Positions 46,918 through 56,286 of a DNA stretch of 64,000 nucleotides are shown here, piece after piece (the first letter of the stretch is position 1; the number at the start of each line of letters is the position of its first letter). The translations under genes were made by a program, and so were the position numbers. The notes under the pieces are model-generated. The model ran no database searches, had not been told where the DNA came from, and saw only the letters and a list, made by a program, of their open reading frames with translations. Where the stretch lies: the NCBI RefSeq assembly GCF_014189535.1, contig NZ_CP050308.1:2083501-2147500 (forward strand), given 5' to 3'. The DNA comes from Rhizobium lusitanum. GTDB taxonomy: Bacteria; Pseudomonadota; Alphaproteobacteria; Rhizobiales; Rhizobiaceae.

Positions 46918-47055
46918 GGCAATCTCCAAGCAATGTTGGGAAGTTGCCTGCCTATCAGACACGCATGAACCACCAATGAATGCGGAAGCTCTTGCGAGCC
47001 GACCATTTTCAGATGCTAATGACACCATGGACATGTTTCAGCGAGCGGAGCGAAG

Positions 47056-47928
47056 ATGCCTGGCAGAACCGGAAAAAGCTTTCTCGAATTCCATGACCTG
47101 CCACCGGACATCATCCTTTCACTGCTCGACCGCGCCAACGTCCTGGCCGGCGCCTGGGCCGATCGGCGCATGCCACAGAGCCTGCAGGGCAAGCATGTCG
47201 CGCTGATCGCCGATGACGGCGGATGGAGGAATACCACGGCTTTCAGCCTCGGCGTGCAGGCGATGGGCGGCATCTGCGTGCCAGCGCCGATCAGCTTCAA
47301 CGCGCGTGAGGAGACCGCCGACCTCGCCGGCCATCTCGACAACTGGTTCGACATCCTGATCGTCCGCACAAAGCTGCTGACCGCCCTGCGCGAACTGGCG
47401 GCGACCGCCGAGGCGCCCGTCATCAATGCCCGGACCAAATTGAACCACCCATGCGAAACGCTGGGCGACCTCGCCTATGTCAAAAGCCGGAGAGGTCGCG
47501 TTGATGGACTCAAGGTCGTCGGCGTCGCGCCTGATGCCAACATCCTGCGATCATGGGTCGAGGCTTCGCTCGCCTTGCCGATCAAGGTCGCGCAGGTCTA
47601 TCCGGAAAAATGGCACCTCCGCGACCCCGACCTTTCGAACGCGAACTTCAGCACCAGCACCGATATGAAAGAACTGCTGGACGCCGACGTGATCGTCACG
47701 GACTCATGGCCTGATGATGCGGCGCAAGCCGAACTATGGGACTACCGAATATCAGCCGCCATCCTCGACCAATGCCGCCCCGAGGCGATCTTCCTCCCCT
47801 GCCCGCCCGTTGCCAGGGGGCAGGAAGTCACAACGAACGCGATGACCCATTCGACCTGCCAGAGCAAAGCGGCCAAGGCTTTTCTCCTGCATGCGCAGAA
47901 CGCGCTGCTGGAATGGATCGTTGCTTGA
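47056..47928 (+). CDS. Ornithine/aspartate carbamoyltransferase-like paralogue
   Basis: 290 residues, with GKSFLEFHDLPPDIILSLLDRAN at the start as in ArgF. The carbamoyl-phosphate STRTRT motif is replaced by DDGGWRNTTAF. HPCQ reads HPCETLGDL, and HCLP reads LPCPPVARGQEV. The fold is retained, but substrate use may differ from ornithine carbamoyltransferase; it could be a paralogue for another carbamoyl acceptor or be inactive. Divergent from the acetyltransferase gene. Confidence 0.75.
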   Translation: MPGRTGKSFLEFHDLPPDIILSLLDRANVLAGAWADRRMPQSLQGKHVALIADDGGWRNTTAFSLGVQAMGGICVPAPISFNAREETADLAGHLDNWFDILIVRTKLLTALRELAATAEAPVINARTKLNHPCETLGDLAYVKSRRGRVDGLKVVGVAPDANILRSWVEASLALPIKVAQVYPEKWHLRDPDLSNANFSTSTDMKELLDADVIVTDSWPDDAAQAELWDYRISAAILDQCRPEAIFLPCPPVARGQEVTTNAMTHSTCQSKAAKAFLLHAQNALLEWIVA

Positions 47929-48224
47929 GGTTTTTGACACCTGAAGCTTGCGGCTGGTATTCACGTTGGCTGGCGTCGCTCACATAGCAAAAAGCCCGAA
48001 AAGCGGCCTCTCGCTCACGAAATTCCCCGCCAAGGGGTGACAAACCCGTGGCAATAGGGTATGTGCGCGCCGGCATGGGAAATTTCCCATCAACCACCAA
48101 AGAAAAGCAGACGCATTCGCCCCTGCCTTTACAGGCATATATCCAAGGCGAGATCCTAAGGGTCCGACCAAGGATAGAGCACTCAGGGCGCTCTGGCTGT
48201 TGAAGCAACAACGAGGTTGATAAC
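47929..48224. other. rplS upstream region
   Basis: 296 nt without a gene. Possible promoter elements by eye are TTGACA at 47934-47939 with GGTATT 17 nt on, and GTGACA near 48037 with TATGTG 17 nt on. Neither is certain. It presumably holds the rplS promoter and 5' leader. Confidence 0.35.
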
Positions 48225-48779
48225 ATGAATATCATTCAGCAGTTGGAAGCCGAACAGGCTGCCAAGATCGAAGCCAAGCGCACGCTCCCCGACTTTTCCG
48301 CTGGCGACACTCTTCGCGTCAACGTGAAGGTCACGGAAGGCACCCGTACCCGCGTTCAGGCCTATGAAGGCGTCTGCATCGCCCGCTCTGGCGGCGGCCT
48401 GCATGAAAACTTCACCGTCCGCAAGATCTCCTACGGCGAAGGCGTCGAGCGCGTATTCCCGGTTTACTCGCCGATGATCGAAAGCGTCGAAATCGTTCGT
48501 CGCGGTAAGGTCCGTCGCGCCAAGCTCTATTACCTGCGCGACCTGCGCGGCAAGGCTGCCCGTATCGTTGAAAACACCGGCACCCGCGCCCGCAAGCTCA
48601 ACGACGCAGAACGTCAGGCTCTTCTCGCTGAAAAGGCTCGCATCGAAGCCGAAAAGGTCGCAGCAGCCCAGGCTCTCGCAGCCGAAAAGGCAGCAGCTGA
48701 AGCCGCCGAAGCAAAGGCAGCAGCCGAGGCCGCCGCAGCAGCGGAAGCAGCAGCAGCCGCTGAACCGGCAGCAGAATAA
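48225..48779 (+). CDS. rplS: 50S ribosomal protein L19
   Basis: 184 residues. The L19 core (residues 1-120) includes [73 protein letters not shown] 60-residue Ala/Glu/Lys helix-like tail follows, longer than in most bacteria and usual for rhizobia. GAGG is upstream of the ATG. A terminator follows. Confidence 0.97.
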   Translation: MNIIQQLEAEQAAKIEAKRTLPDFSAGDTLRVNVKVTEGTRTRVQAYEGVCIARSGGGLHENFTVRKISYGEGVERVFPVYSPMIESVEIVRRGKVRRAKLYYLRDLRGKAARIVENTGTRARKLNDAERQALLAEKARIEAEKVAAAQALAAEKAAAEAAEAKAAAEAAAAAEAAAAAEPAAE

Positions 48780-48807
48780 ATCTCGATCCTTTCGGATTGT
48801 GGACATC

Positions 48808-48835
48808 AAGGCGGCCTTCGGGTCGCCTTTTTTGT
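48808..48835 (+). terminator. Intrinsic terminator of rplS
   Basis: AAGGCGGCC / GGGTCGCCTT stem with a TTC loop, followed by TTTTTTG, 28 nt after the stop. Confidence 0.85.
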
Positions 48836-48993
48836 TGGGAACGACCAAGGGCGGCTGGGCGTGAAGAGAAATTCCCCATAAGCCAGCGGCTTTGGAGCGG
48901 CTTTTCTGTTTTTATCGTGATGACCGTGGCAATAGCCTTGCCATCGGCTTTAAAAATATGACAATTTTCCAACACGCTATAAGGGGAATTTCC

Positions 48994-49791
48994 ATGGCAT
49001 TCCGTCGTTCGTTTCTTCTCGGCCTTACGGCCCTCGTGCTTGCACCTTTCGCCTCCTTCGCCGCAGACCTACCTGATCTCAACGGCAAGACCGTCGTCGT
49101 CGTCACCGAGAATGCCTATCCGCCGCTGCAATTCGTCGATCCCAAGTCCGGCAAGGCCATCGGCTGGGAATATGACGCGATGAACGAGATCGCCAAGCGG
49201 CTGAACTTCAAGGTCGAGTACCAGAACACCAGCTGGGATGCGATGATACAGTCCGTCTCCCAAGGCCAGTACAATATCGGCATGACCGGCATCACCATCA
49301 AGGAAGACCGCAAGCAGAAGGTCGACTTCTCCGATCCCTACATGCGCTCGCAGCAGTTCATGCTGGTGCGCGGCGACGAAAAGCGCTTCACCGACGCCAA
49401 GAGCTTCTCCGCCTTCAAGGACGGCCTGGTCGGCGCGCAGCCGGGCACGACCCCTTTCTACACCGCCGTCTACGAAGTGCTCGACGGCAATGAGCAGAAC
49501 CCGCGCATCAAGCTGTTCGAAACCTTCGGCGCCACCGTCCAGGCGCTGAAGACCGGCGACGTCGACACAGTTCTGACCGACGGCACCGCCGGTAAGGGCT
49601 ATGCGGACGCCTCGAACGGCGCATTGAAGCTGATCGGTGGCCCGCTCGGTACCGAGGATTTCGGCTTTATCTTCCCGAAGGGCTCCGACCTGGTCACGCC
49701 GGTCAATGCCGCCATCGCCAGCCTGAAGGCTGACGGTACCTTCGAAGCACTGAGCAAGAAGTGGTTCGTCGATTACAAGATGGGCCAGTAA
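48994..49791 (+). CDS. Amino-acid ABC transporter substrate-binding protein
   Basis: 265 residues, signal peptide cut near FAAD (about residue 23), then a type 2 periplasmic binding fold: [40 protein letters not shown] and [18 protein letters not shown]. Polar amino-acid class by similarity to GlnH/HisJ. The ATG at 48994 has AAGGGGA upstream. Followed by a permease, but no ATP-binding gene is adjacent. Confidence 0.9.
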   Translation: MAFRRSFLLGLTALVLAPFASFAADLPDLNGKTVVVVTENAYPPLQFVDPKSGKAIGWEYDAMNEIAKRLNFKVEYQNTSWDAMIQSVSQGQYNIGMTGITIKEDRKQKVDFSDPYMRSQQFMLVRGDEKRFTDAKSFSAFKDGLVGAQPGTTPFYTAVYEVLDGNEQNPRIKLFETFGATVQALKTGDVDTVLTDGTAGKGYADASNGALKLIGGPLGTEDFGFIFPKGSDLVTPVNAAIASLKADGTFEALSKKWFVDYKMGQ

Positions 49792-49825
49792 GCCGGATGC
49801 AATCTGAAACCGGAAGCCCGCTCTG

Positions 49826-50650
49826 ATGGCACTGCAAGCAGGCCCGAGCGGGAACCATAGCAAGGACGACTTCCCCTGGTGGCTGGTCGTCCTTGTTCTC
49901 ATTGGCATTGCCGTTGCTGTCGCCATCGTCACCAGCGACCTCTACGCTCAGGTCTTCAAGACCATCGTCCAGGGCATCGGCACCACCATCTTCGTCACGC
50001 TCGTCGCCTTCGCGCTGGCGATGGCGCTCGGCCTCGGCATTGCGCTGCTGGGCCTCTCCGACAGCGTGATCCTGCGCCAGACCGCCCGCTTCTATGTCGA
50101 AGTCATCCGCGGCATCCCGATCCTGGTATTGCTGTCCTACATCGCCTTCGTCGGCGCGCCTGCCTTCGTCGCGCTCTATAATACCATCACCTCACCGCTC
50201 GCCTCCGCCGGCTGGACCGAGCCTTTGCTGGTGCGCGATGTACCATTGATGTGGCGGGCGATCGCGGCGTTGATGATCGCCTACGCCTCCTTCATCGCCG
50301 AGGTTTTTCGCGCCGGCATCCAGGCTGTCGACCCCGGCCAGATCGAGGCGGCAAAGGCGCTTGGCCTGTCGCGCTACCGGCGCTTCCGCCATGTCATCGC
50401 GCCGCAGGCCTTCCGCGTCATCTTCCCGCCGCTCTCCAACGATTTCATCGCGATGGTGAAGGACAGCTCGCTGGTCTCGGTGCTCGGTGTCGCCGACATC
50501 ACCCAGCTTGCGAAGATCTATTCGTCCGGCTCATTCCGCTACTTTGAAAGCTACTCGATCCTCGCCTATATCTACCTGATCCTGACGATCGGCCTATCGC
50601 TGGTGCTGCGAAAGTTCGAGAAGCGGATGCGCGAGCGGCATATGCGCTGA
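49826..50650 (+). CDS. Amino-acid ABC transporter permease (HisMQ/GlnP family)
   Basis: 274 residues with about five membrane helices. The EAA loop, which contacts the ATPase, is EAAKALGLSRYRRFRHVIAPQAFRVIFPPLSND. VEVIRGIPILVLLSY precedes it. It lies 34 nt after the binding protein and is probably co-transcribed. The pair needs an ATPase encoded elsewhere. Confidence 0.9.
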   Translation: MALQAGPSGNHSKDDFPWWLVVLVLIGIAVAVAIVTSDLYAQVFKTIVQGIGTTIFVTLVAFALAMALGLGIALLGLSDSVILRQTARFYVEVIRGIPILVLLSYIAFVGAPAFVALYNTITSPLASAGWTEPLLVRDVPLMWRAIAALMIAYASFIAEVFRAGIQAVDPGQIEAAKALGLSRYRRFRHVIAPQAFRVIFPPLSNDFIAMVKDSSLVSVLGVADITQLAKIYSSGSFRYFESYSILAYIYLILTIGLSLVLRKFEKRMRERHMR

Positions 50651-50715
50651 CGTGACGCCTCATCACAATCCTCTGCGGTCAAACGTCAGCATTGCCGAGA
50701 CATCGGAAAATTGAT

Positions 50716-50850
50716 ATGAGCAACGCCATGACTAGGATCATGAGCAAAGACGGACAATTCGTCACGATTTTTGTGCTGCAGGACCACAAGCGCCTGCCGG
50801 CACGATTCTTTGCGATGATTTCGGGCGCGCTCAACAGCCGACTTCGCTGA
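50716..50850 (+). CDS. Possible 44-residue small protein upstream of leuC
   Basis: A short ORF, MSNAMTRIMSKDGQFVTIFV and then LQDHKRLPARFFAMISGALNSRLR, ends 70 nt before leuC. It is basic, with one weakly hydrophobic segment. It could be a leader peptide, though it is not leucine-rich, or chance. Low certainty. Confidence 0.3.
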   Translation: MSNAMTRIMSKDGQFVTIFVLQDHKRLPARFFAMISGALNSRLR

Positions 50851-50920
50851 TCACACTCGAGGCCGGCGGTCCTGATCCGTCACCCCCTAATTTCGACAAT
50901 GCCAATATGGATCTGTAGCC

Positions 50921-52330
50921 ATGAGCGCTCCACGTACCCTCTACGACAAAATCTGGGATGACCATCTCGTCGACAGCCAGGACGACGGTACCTGTCTTCT
51001 CTACATCGACCGTCACCTCGTTCACGAAGTGACGTCGCCGCAGGCCTTCGAAGGCCTGCGCATGACCGGCCGCAAGGTCCGCGCGCCGGAAAAGACACTT
51101 GCTGTCGTCGACCACAATGTTCCGACCTCCCCTGATCGCCATCTCGGCATCAAGAACGAGGAAAGCCGCATCCAGGTCGAGGCGCTCGCCACCAATGCCG
51201 CCGAATTCGGCGTCGAATATTATTCGGCAAGCGACAAGCGCCAGGGCATCGTCCACATCATCGGACCTGAGCAGGGCTTCACCCTGCCCGGCATGACCAT
51301 CGTCTGCGGCGACAGCCACACCTCGACCCACGGCGCCTTCGGCTCGCTGGCGCACGGCATCGGCACGTCTGAAGTGGAGCACGTTCTGGCGACCCAGACG
51401 CTGATCCAGAAGAAGGCGAAGAACATGCTGGTACGCGTCGACGGCCAGCTGCCGCCAGGCGTCACCGCCAAGGACATCATCCTTGCCATCATCGGCGAAA
51501 TCGGCACTGCCGGCGGCACCGGCTACGTCATCGAATATGCGGGCGAAGCGATCCGCGCGCTGTCGATGGAAGGCCGCATGACGATCTGCAACATGTCGAT
51601 CGAAGGCGGCGCCCGCGCCGGCCTGATCGCTCCGGACGAGATCACCTTCGAATACATCAAAGGCAAGCCGCGCTCGCCGACGGGCGAAACGCTGGAACAG
51701 GCAATCGCCTACTGGAAGACGCTGCAGACAGACGAAGGCGCTCACTATGACCGCGTCGTCGTACTCGATGCCGCTTCGCTGCCGCCGATCGTTTCCTGGG
51801 GCTCCTCGCCGGAAGACGTCGTCTCCATCCAGGGCATCGTTCCGAACCCGGACGAGATCCAGGACGAGAACAAGCGCACCTCCAAGTGGCGCGCGCTGGA
51901 CTATATGGGCCTGAAGCCGGGCACGCCGATGACCGAGATCAACATCGACCGTGTCTTCATCGGCTCCTGCACCAACGGCCGCATCGAAGACCTACGCGCC
52001 GTTGCCAAGGTCGTCGAAGGCAAGACGGTGGCATCCACCGTCGACGCGATGATCGTTCCGGGCTCCGGTCTGGTCAAGGAACAGGCGGAAGCCGAAGGCC
52101 TCGACAAGATCTTCAAGGCTGCCGGCTTCGATTGGCGCGAGCCGGGCTGTTCGATGTGCCTGGCCATGAACGACGACCGCCTGAAGCCGGGCGAACGTTG
52201 CGCTTCGACCTCGAACCGCAACTTCGAAGGCCGCCAGGGCTTCAAGGGCCGTACCCATCTGGTCTCGCCCGCCATGGCAGCAGCAGCGGCAATCGCCGGC
52301 CACTTCGTCGACATCCGCGAATGGAATTGA
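50921..52330 (+). CDS. leuC: 3-isopropylmalate dehydratase large subunit
   Basis: 469 residues of the aconitase superfamily. The 4Fe-4S Cys are in FIGSCTNGR and [11 protein letters not shown]. It isomerises isopropylmalate in leucine synthesis, together with LeuD, which is not in the window. It begins [17 protein letters not shown]. Ends with a strong terminator, so leuD is not in the same transcript, as in other rhizobia. Confidence 0.96.
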   Translation: MSAPRTLYDKIWDDHLVDSQDDGTCLLYIDRHLVHEVTSPQAFEGLRMTGRKVRAPEKTLAVVDHNVPTSPDRHLGIKNEESRIQVEALATNAAEFGVEYYSASDKRQGIVHIIGPEQGFTLPGMTIVCGDSHTSTHGAFGSLAHGIGTSEVEHVLATQTLIQKKAKNMLVRVDGQLPPGVTAKDIILAIIGEIGTAGGTGYVIEYAGEAIRALSMEGRMTICNMSIEGGARAGLIAPDEITFEYIKGKPRSPTGETLEQAIAYWKTLQTDEGAHYDRVVVLDAASLPPIVSWGSSPEDVVSIQGIVPNPDEIQDENKRTSKWRALDYMGLKPGTPMTEINIDRVFIGSCTNGRIEDLRAVAKVVEGKTVASTVDAMIVPGSGLVKEQAEAEGLDKIFKAAGFDWREPGCSMCLAMNDDRLKPGERCASTSNRNFEGRQGFKGRTHLVSPAMAAAAAIAGHFVDIREWN

Positions 52331-52354
52331 TCGGTTTCGACTGATAGACTGCAG

Positions 52355-52380
52355 AAGGCGGCCTCCGGGCCGCCTTTTTT
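52355..52380 (+). terminator. Intrinsic terminator of leuC
   Basis: AAGGCGGC-CTCCGG-GCCGCCTT stem-loop followed by TTTTATT, 25 nt after the stop. Confidence 0.9.
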
Positions 52381-52426
52381 ATTGGACTTGAGCAGGCCTT
52401 ATCGCTTCGACGCAAGTGTGGAAGGC

Positions 52427-53302
52427 TCAGCGAGCGGTGCTTTTTTCAGCGGACGGAGCCAGTTGCGCCCGCTGACTGAGCCAGACGCTGCCAAGCACGA
52501 TGACGATGCCGAATATCTGTATCGGGCTCAGCTGCTGACCCAGCACCCACCAGCCGAGGATTACGGCGGTCGTCGGGCTCAGAAACCCGAGCGGCGAGAC
52601 GGCCGACGGCTCCAGCCGTGACAGGCCGCGAAACCAGAGAATATAGGTGAGCGCGGCGCCGATCAGGCCGAGATAAGCAAAACCCAGAATGTTGGCACCC
52701 GTCAAATGCGGAAGCGGCGGCTCGAGCATCAAAGCAAAAGGCAGCAACAGCAGGCCCCCGGCCGTCAGTTGCCATGCAGTGAAGGTCAACGGCGAGACCG
52801 GCGGCCGCCAGCGACGGCTGAGCACCGTGCCGGCCGCCATGGAGACTGCGCCGCCAATGCCCGCCGCAATGCCGATCGGATCGAGCGTTGCCTGCGGCGT
52901 CAGAATGAGGAGCGCGACACCGACGATACCGGCAATCGCCGCGATAACGGACAGTCCGCGGATCGGCGAGCCAAGCAATAGCCGCGCAAGCACGATAACG
53001 ATCAGCGGCTGGACCGCGCCGACGGTGGCCGCCACCCCGCCCGGCAGCCGATAGGCCGAGATGAAAAGCATCCACCAGAAAATCGAGAAATTCAGTGCGC
53101 CGAGAACGAGCGACCTCACCCACCAGATGCCATGCGGCAATCGCCGCACGATGGCAAGCAGCAGCAGACCCGCCGGCAAGGCGCGCAGCATGGCGACCGT
53201 CAGCGGGTAGCCGGCCGGCAGGAGCTCCGTCGTCACCAGATAGGTGCTGCCCCAGATCGCCGGCGCGATAGCCGTCAGCAGCAGGTCGGAATTGCGGGTC
53301 AT
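52427..53302 (-). CDS. EamA/DMT family transporter
   Basis: 291 residues with ten membrane segments in two EamA repeats. The family start PAIWGSTYLVTTELLPAGYPLTVAMLRALPAG and the second-repeat LGFAYLGLIGAALTYILWFRGL are clear. It probably exports a metabolite. The ATG at 53302 is chosen, with GGAAA 10 nt upstream. It is divergent from a MarR regulator, with two matching operator sites between them. Confidence 0.88.
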   Translation of the reverse strand: MTRNSDLLLTAIAPAIWGSTYLVTTELLPAGYPLTVAMLRALPAGLLLLAIVRRLPHGIWWVRSLVLGALNFSIFWWMLFISAYRLPGGVAATVGAVQPLIVIVLARLLLGSPIRGLSVIAAIAGIVGVALLILTPQATLDPIGIAAGIGGAVSMAAGTVLSRRWRPPVSPLTFTAWQLTAGGLLLLPFALMLEPPLPHLTGANILGFAYLGLIGAALTYILWFRGLSRLEPSAVSPLGFLSPTTAVILGWWVLGQQLSPIQIFGIVIVLGSVWLSQRAQLAPSAEKSTAR

Positions 53303-53320
53303 CTCGAAGTTTTCCAAATT

Positions 53321-53366
53321 TATCTTGATCTCAAGATAATCCAAATTGCCTTGACGTCAAGATAAT
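53321..53366. promoter_or_regulatory. Two probable MarR operators in the divergent EamA/MarR promoter
   Basis: The sequence TTGANNTCAAGATAAT occurs at 53325-53340 and 53351-53366, 26 bp apart, in the same orientation. Each contains a dyad: TATCTTGA-TC-TCAAGATA and CTTGACGTCAAG. Placed in the 83-nt gap between the two start codons, they are likely sites for the adjacent MarR protein. Confidence 0.7.
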
Positions 53367-53385
53367 TTCATGGCGATGTCTCCCC

Positions 53386-53865
53386 ATGGATCGCATCGAC
53401 AAAATTCTCGCGCAATGGAACCGGGAACGGCCTGACCTCGACGTCACCCCGATGGGCCTGATCGGCCGCATCGGAAACCTCGCCCACCACCTTGGCCATG
53501 AGATGGGCAAGACCTTTGCACAGTTCGATCTGAACCGTGCCGCTTTCGACGTGCTCGCAACCCTGCGCCGCTCGGGCCCGCCTTACACCCTGTCCCCCAA
53601 CGACCTGATCGCCTCCATGATGGTGACCTCCGGCACGATGACCAATCGCATCGATCAACTGGAAAAAGCGGGCCTCGTCACCCGCAGCCCCAATCCCGAT
53701 GATGGCCGAAGCTTTCTGGTGTCCTTGACGGACAAGGGCTTTGCCTTGATCGACGGCGCGGTGACTGCCCATGTCGAGACGCAGGCCCGCCTCGTGTCGA
53801 GCCTCTCGGAAGAGGAGAAGGCAGCACTCGATGTCTTGCTCAGGAAGTATTTAGCCGGCTTTTAG
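53386..53865 (+). CDS. MarR family transcriptional regulator
   Basis: 159 residues. The wHTH region TLSPNDLIASMMVTSGTMTNRIDQLEKAGLVTRSPNPDDGRSFLVSLTDKG is clear, with a helical N-terminal dimerisation part. It probably represses the divergent EamA exporter and itself through the two inverted repeats. The start codon has no strong SD sequence. It overlaps the acyltransferase 3' end by 15 nt. Confidence 0.9.
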   Translation: MDRIDKILAQWNRERPDLDVTPMGLIGRIGNLAHHLGHEMGKTFAQFDLNRAAFDVLATLRRSGPPYTLSPNDLIASMMVTSGTMTNRIDQLEKAGLVTRSPNPDDGRSFLVSLTDKGFALIDGAVTAHVETQARLVSSLSEEEKAALDVLLRKYLAGF

Positions 53866-55095
53866 ATCGCTACTCGGGGAAGAGACATCGCAGTTGGAAC
53901 CTCCGATAGGCGACTCACAGGCAGGTCGATGAAAGGTCCTCGAACCCGCCAGACACCCTCTCGCCATTGCCGTACACTTTCTAACAAGTCTGGCGAAGCT
54001 AGCGTTTACAAGCGCGACCCATCTTTCGTCAAAGATGAGCAATGGCACCGCAGCGGCGATGCTCAATAGAAGCGTGATGATCCCTGCGGCAGCGACCGAG
54101 GCCGTGTAGGATTCGGTCCATACATAGATCGAGTTGAACCCATAAGATGAAACCGACACGATCACCAGGAAATGAACCAGATATAATGGGAAAGAGAAAC
54201 GCCCCAGCAACCGGCCGAACTCGCCGGATAACGGTCGCGCCAGCCTGGGGCAATAGATCAGGCAAATCATCAGCCCGACCGACCCCGCGATCTGCCAGCT
54301 CTTTTCGAGAGAGCAGAGCATCATGACGGAGCTCAAACCGATCGCAGCGCCGATCCAAACATTGGCTGTGGCTTTTCGTCCGATCCAAGCGAAAACGAGC
54401 GCCAGGTATGCACCGATTACGAACGGCAACAGACTGTAAGCAATTTTCCAGACGATAAAGACTGCCCCCAACGTCAAGACATGACGAACGGCGATCGATC
54501 TAGGCATCGTCAAGCCGCACACAAGGAAAACGCACAGGCTGCCATAATATTCCAGCGTCATCGTCCAGAGATTCGAATTATACCAGAAGTTATCATGCAG
54601 CAGGAAAACGAGCAGAAACTGCTCGACTGCCGAGGGTAGTGTCGGCGTGAAATCCTGCGGAAAATGGGAATTTCCAAACGTCCGGAGCCATTCTGACCCG
54701 GTTATCGTCGCAGCCTGTTCGTTGTAGTTCAAATGGAAGCGAAGGATCAGGAAACCGCAGATGATCGCAACCGCTGCGGGTCCCATCAATCTCGGCAGAC
54801 GCTTCACCGCCGACACGAGCAAGCTGCCGTAGTCGGGCCGCTGATAGAATTTTAGAGCCAGAACGAAGCCGGAAAGGACGAAGAAGAAGACCACGGCGGA
54901 TTCTCCGCGCATGATCCATGCGAACGGTGTCTCCGATAGACCTTCCGGATATGGTCCCTTAAGCCACGGAAGAAACGCCAGACAGAAATGATGAAAAAGT
55001 ACGACTATGGACGCAATGCCGCGCATCGCTTCCAAAGAGGTCATCTTCTGTGAAGTCGCCTCATTGGCAGAGATCGCGTCGTTTTGAACGCACAT
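53851..55095 (-). CDS. Acyltransferase 3 family membrane protein (OafA/YrhL type)
   Basis: 414 residues with about ten membrane helices. The catalytic start MTSLEAMRGIASIVVLFHHFCLAF has the RxxA...HH pattern, and SAVVFFFVLSGFVLAL follows. It O-acylates sugars of polysaccharides or glycolipids. The last 50 residues (ARGCLAGSRTFHRPACESP onward) look unlike the family and may be read-through into flanking sequence. GC content is visibly below the neighbours, suggesting acquisition. Confidence 0.85.
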   Translation of the reverse strand: MCVQNDAISANEATSQKMTSLEAMRGIASIVVLFHHFCLAFLPWLKGPYPEGLSETPFAWIMRGESAVVFFFVLSGFVLALKFYQRPDYGSLLVSAVKRLPRLMGPAAVAIICGFLILRFHLNYNEQAATITGSEWLRTFGNSHFPQDFTPTLPSAVEQFLLVFLLHDNFWYNSNLWTMTLEYYGSLCVFLVCGLTMPRSIAVRHVLTLGAVFIVWKIAYSLLPFVIGAYLALVFAWIGRKATANVWIGAAIGLSSVMMLCSLEKSWQIAGSVGLMICLIYCPRLARPLSGEFGRLLGRFSFPLYLVHFLVIVSVSSYGFNSIYVWTESYTASVAAAGIITLLLSIAAAVPLLIFDERWVALVNASFARLVRKCTAMARGCLAGSRTFHRPACESPIGGSNCDVSSPSSDLKAG

Positions 55096-55243
55096 CGTGC
55101 AGAAAATCCCGATTTCGAGCGTTTGTTCACAGACGCATTAAAGCAAGCACAAGTTAATCTTGCATCCACGACCCGAAAATTCGACTACAGCATGAAGAAG
55201 CAAAGGCTTTCATTGCAAATTACATTAGGATACCAACGCAAAT

Positions 55244-55270
55244 AAGGCCCGGGGTTAACGCCCCAGGCCT
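55244..55270 (-). terminator. Terminator hairpin after the aldo/keto reductase
   Basis: On the minus strand, AGGCC...GGGG and CCCC...GGCCT form a GC stem with a short loop, followed by TATTTGCG. 36 nt after the stop. Confidence 0.6.
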
Positions 55271-55305
55271 CTGAAGTACATGGAAATCGAAACCCTATCG
55301 TCCGC

Positions 55306-56136
55306 TCAGAACGTCGCCGTCACCGGGTCCGGCCCGATGCGTCCGCCGGCCGAATCCAGCTTGGCAATCTCCGCCAGATCCTCAGCGTCGAGCTTGAAGT
55401 CGAACACCTTCAGGTTCTCCTCGATGCGGCTCGGGGTCACGGATTTCGGGATGACGATCAGGCCGTTGTCGATGTGCCAGCGGATGATCACCTGGGCCGG
55501 CGTGCGGCCGTGCTTGGCGGCGACCTTGCTGATCACGGCATTGGTCAGAAGCTTGCCCTGGCCGAGCGGGCTCCAGGACTGTGTCTTGATGCCGAGCTTT
55601 TCATGTACCTCGCGGAGTGCCTTCTGCTGGAAGGTCGGGTGCAGCTCGATCTGGTTCAGCACTGGTGTTACGCCGGTTTCGCCGATGATGCGGTCGAGAT
55701 GCTCCTTGGCGAAGTTAGAAACGCCGATAGAGCGAGCGCGGCCCTCTTCCTTGAGACGCAGGAAAGCCTTCCAGGTATCGACGTAGAGGTCACGACGCGG
55801 AGCCGGCCAATGGATGAGATAGAGGTCGACATAATCCGTGCCGAGCCGCTTCAGGCTTGCGTCGAAGGCCTTCAGGGTCGAGTCAAAACCCTGGGCTTCG
55901 TTCCAGAGCTTGGTGGTGAGGAAGATATCCTTACGGGCAACGCCGGACTGGCGAATGCCTTCGCCAACACCGTCTTCGTTCTCATAGATGGCGGCGGTGT
56001 CGACGTGGCGATAGCCGGCCTTCAATGCGGTGCTGACCGCCGAGGGCGCAACGTTTTCCGGCGTCTGCCAGACACCAAGGCCGACCTGCGGAATGGAATT
56101 GCCGTCGTTGAAAGTGATTGTCGATTGAGTGGTCAC
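55306..56136 (-). CDS. Aldo/keto reductase
   Basis: 276 residues. A TIM-barrel NADPH enzyme with the catalytic tetrad blocks HVDTAAIYENEDGVG (Asp, Tyr), LTTKLWNEAQ (Lys) and LIHWPAPRRD (His). The C-terminal NADP site is VIPKSVTPSRIEENLKVF. It resembles 2,5-diketo-gluconate reductase-type enzymes; the substrate is unknown. The GTG at 56136 is chosen because GGAG lies 8 nt upstream; a TTG at 56148 is also possible. Confidence 0.9.
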   Translation of the reverse strand: MTTQSTITFNDGNSIPQVGLGVWQTPENVAPSAVSTALKAGYRHVDTAAIYENEDGVGEGIRQSGVARKDIFLTTKLWNEAQGFDSTLKAFDASLKRLGTDYVDLYLIHWPAPRRDLYVDTWKAFLRLKEEGRARSIGVSNFAKEHLDRIIGETGVTPVLNQIELHPTFQQKALREVHEKLGIKTQSWSPLGQGKLLTNAVISKVAAKHGRTPAQVIIRWHIDNGLIVIPKSVTPSRIEENLKVFDFKLDAEDLAEIAKLDSAGGRIGPDPVTATF

Positions 56137-56286
56137 GATAGTCTCCAAAATGACTTGGGCGTGGATGGAGTGAGGCGTCTACGAACCCGAACGACAAACC
56201 TGGGATTTCCCCGCGCATCGCAACCGATGCGCCCTCCGGAAACCTATATAAGGCGGGACTGTCCGATTATCACCCCGGCATGACCA

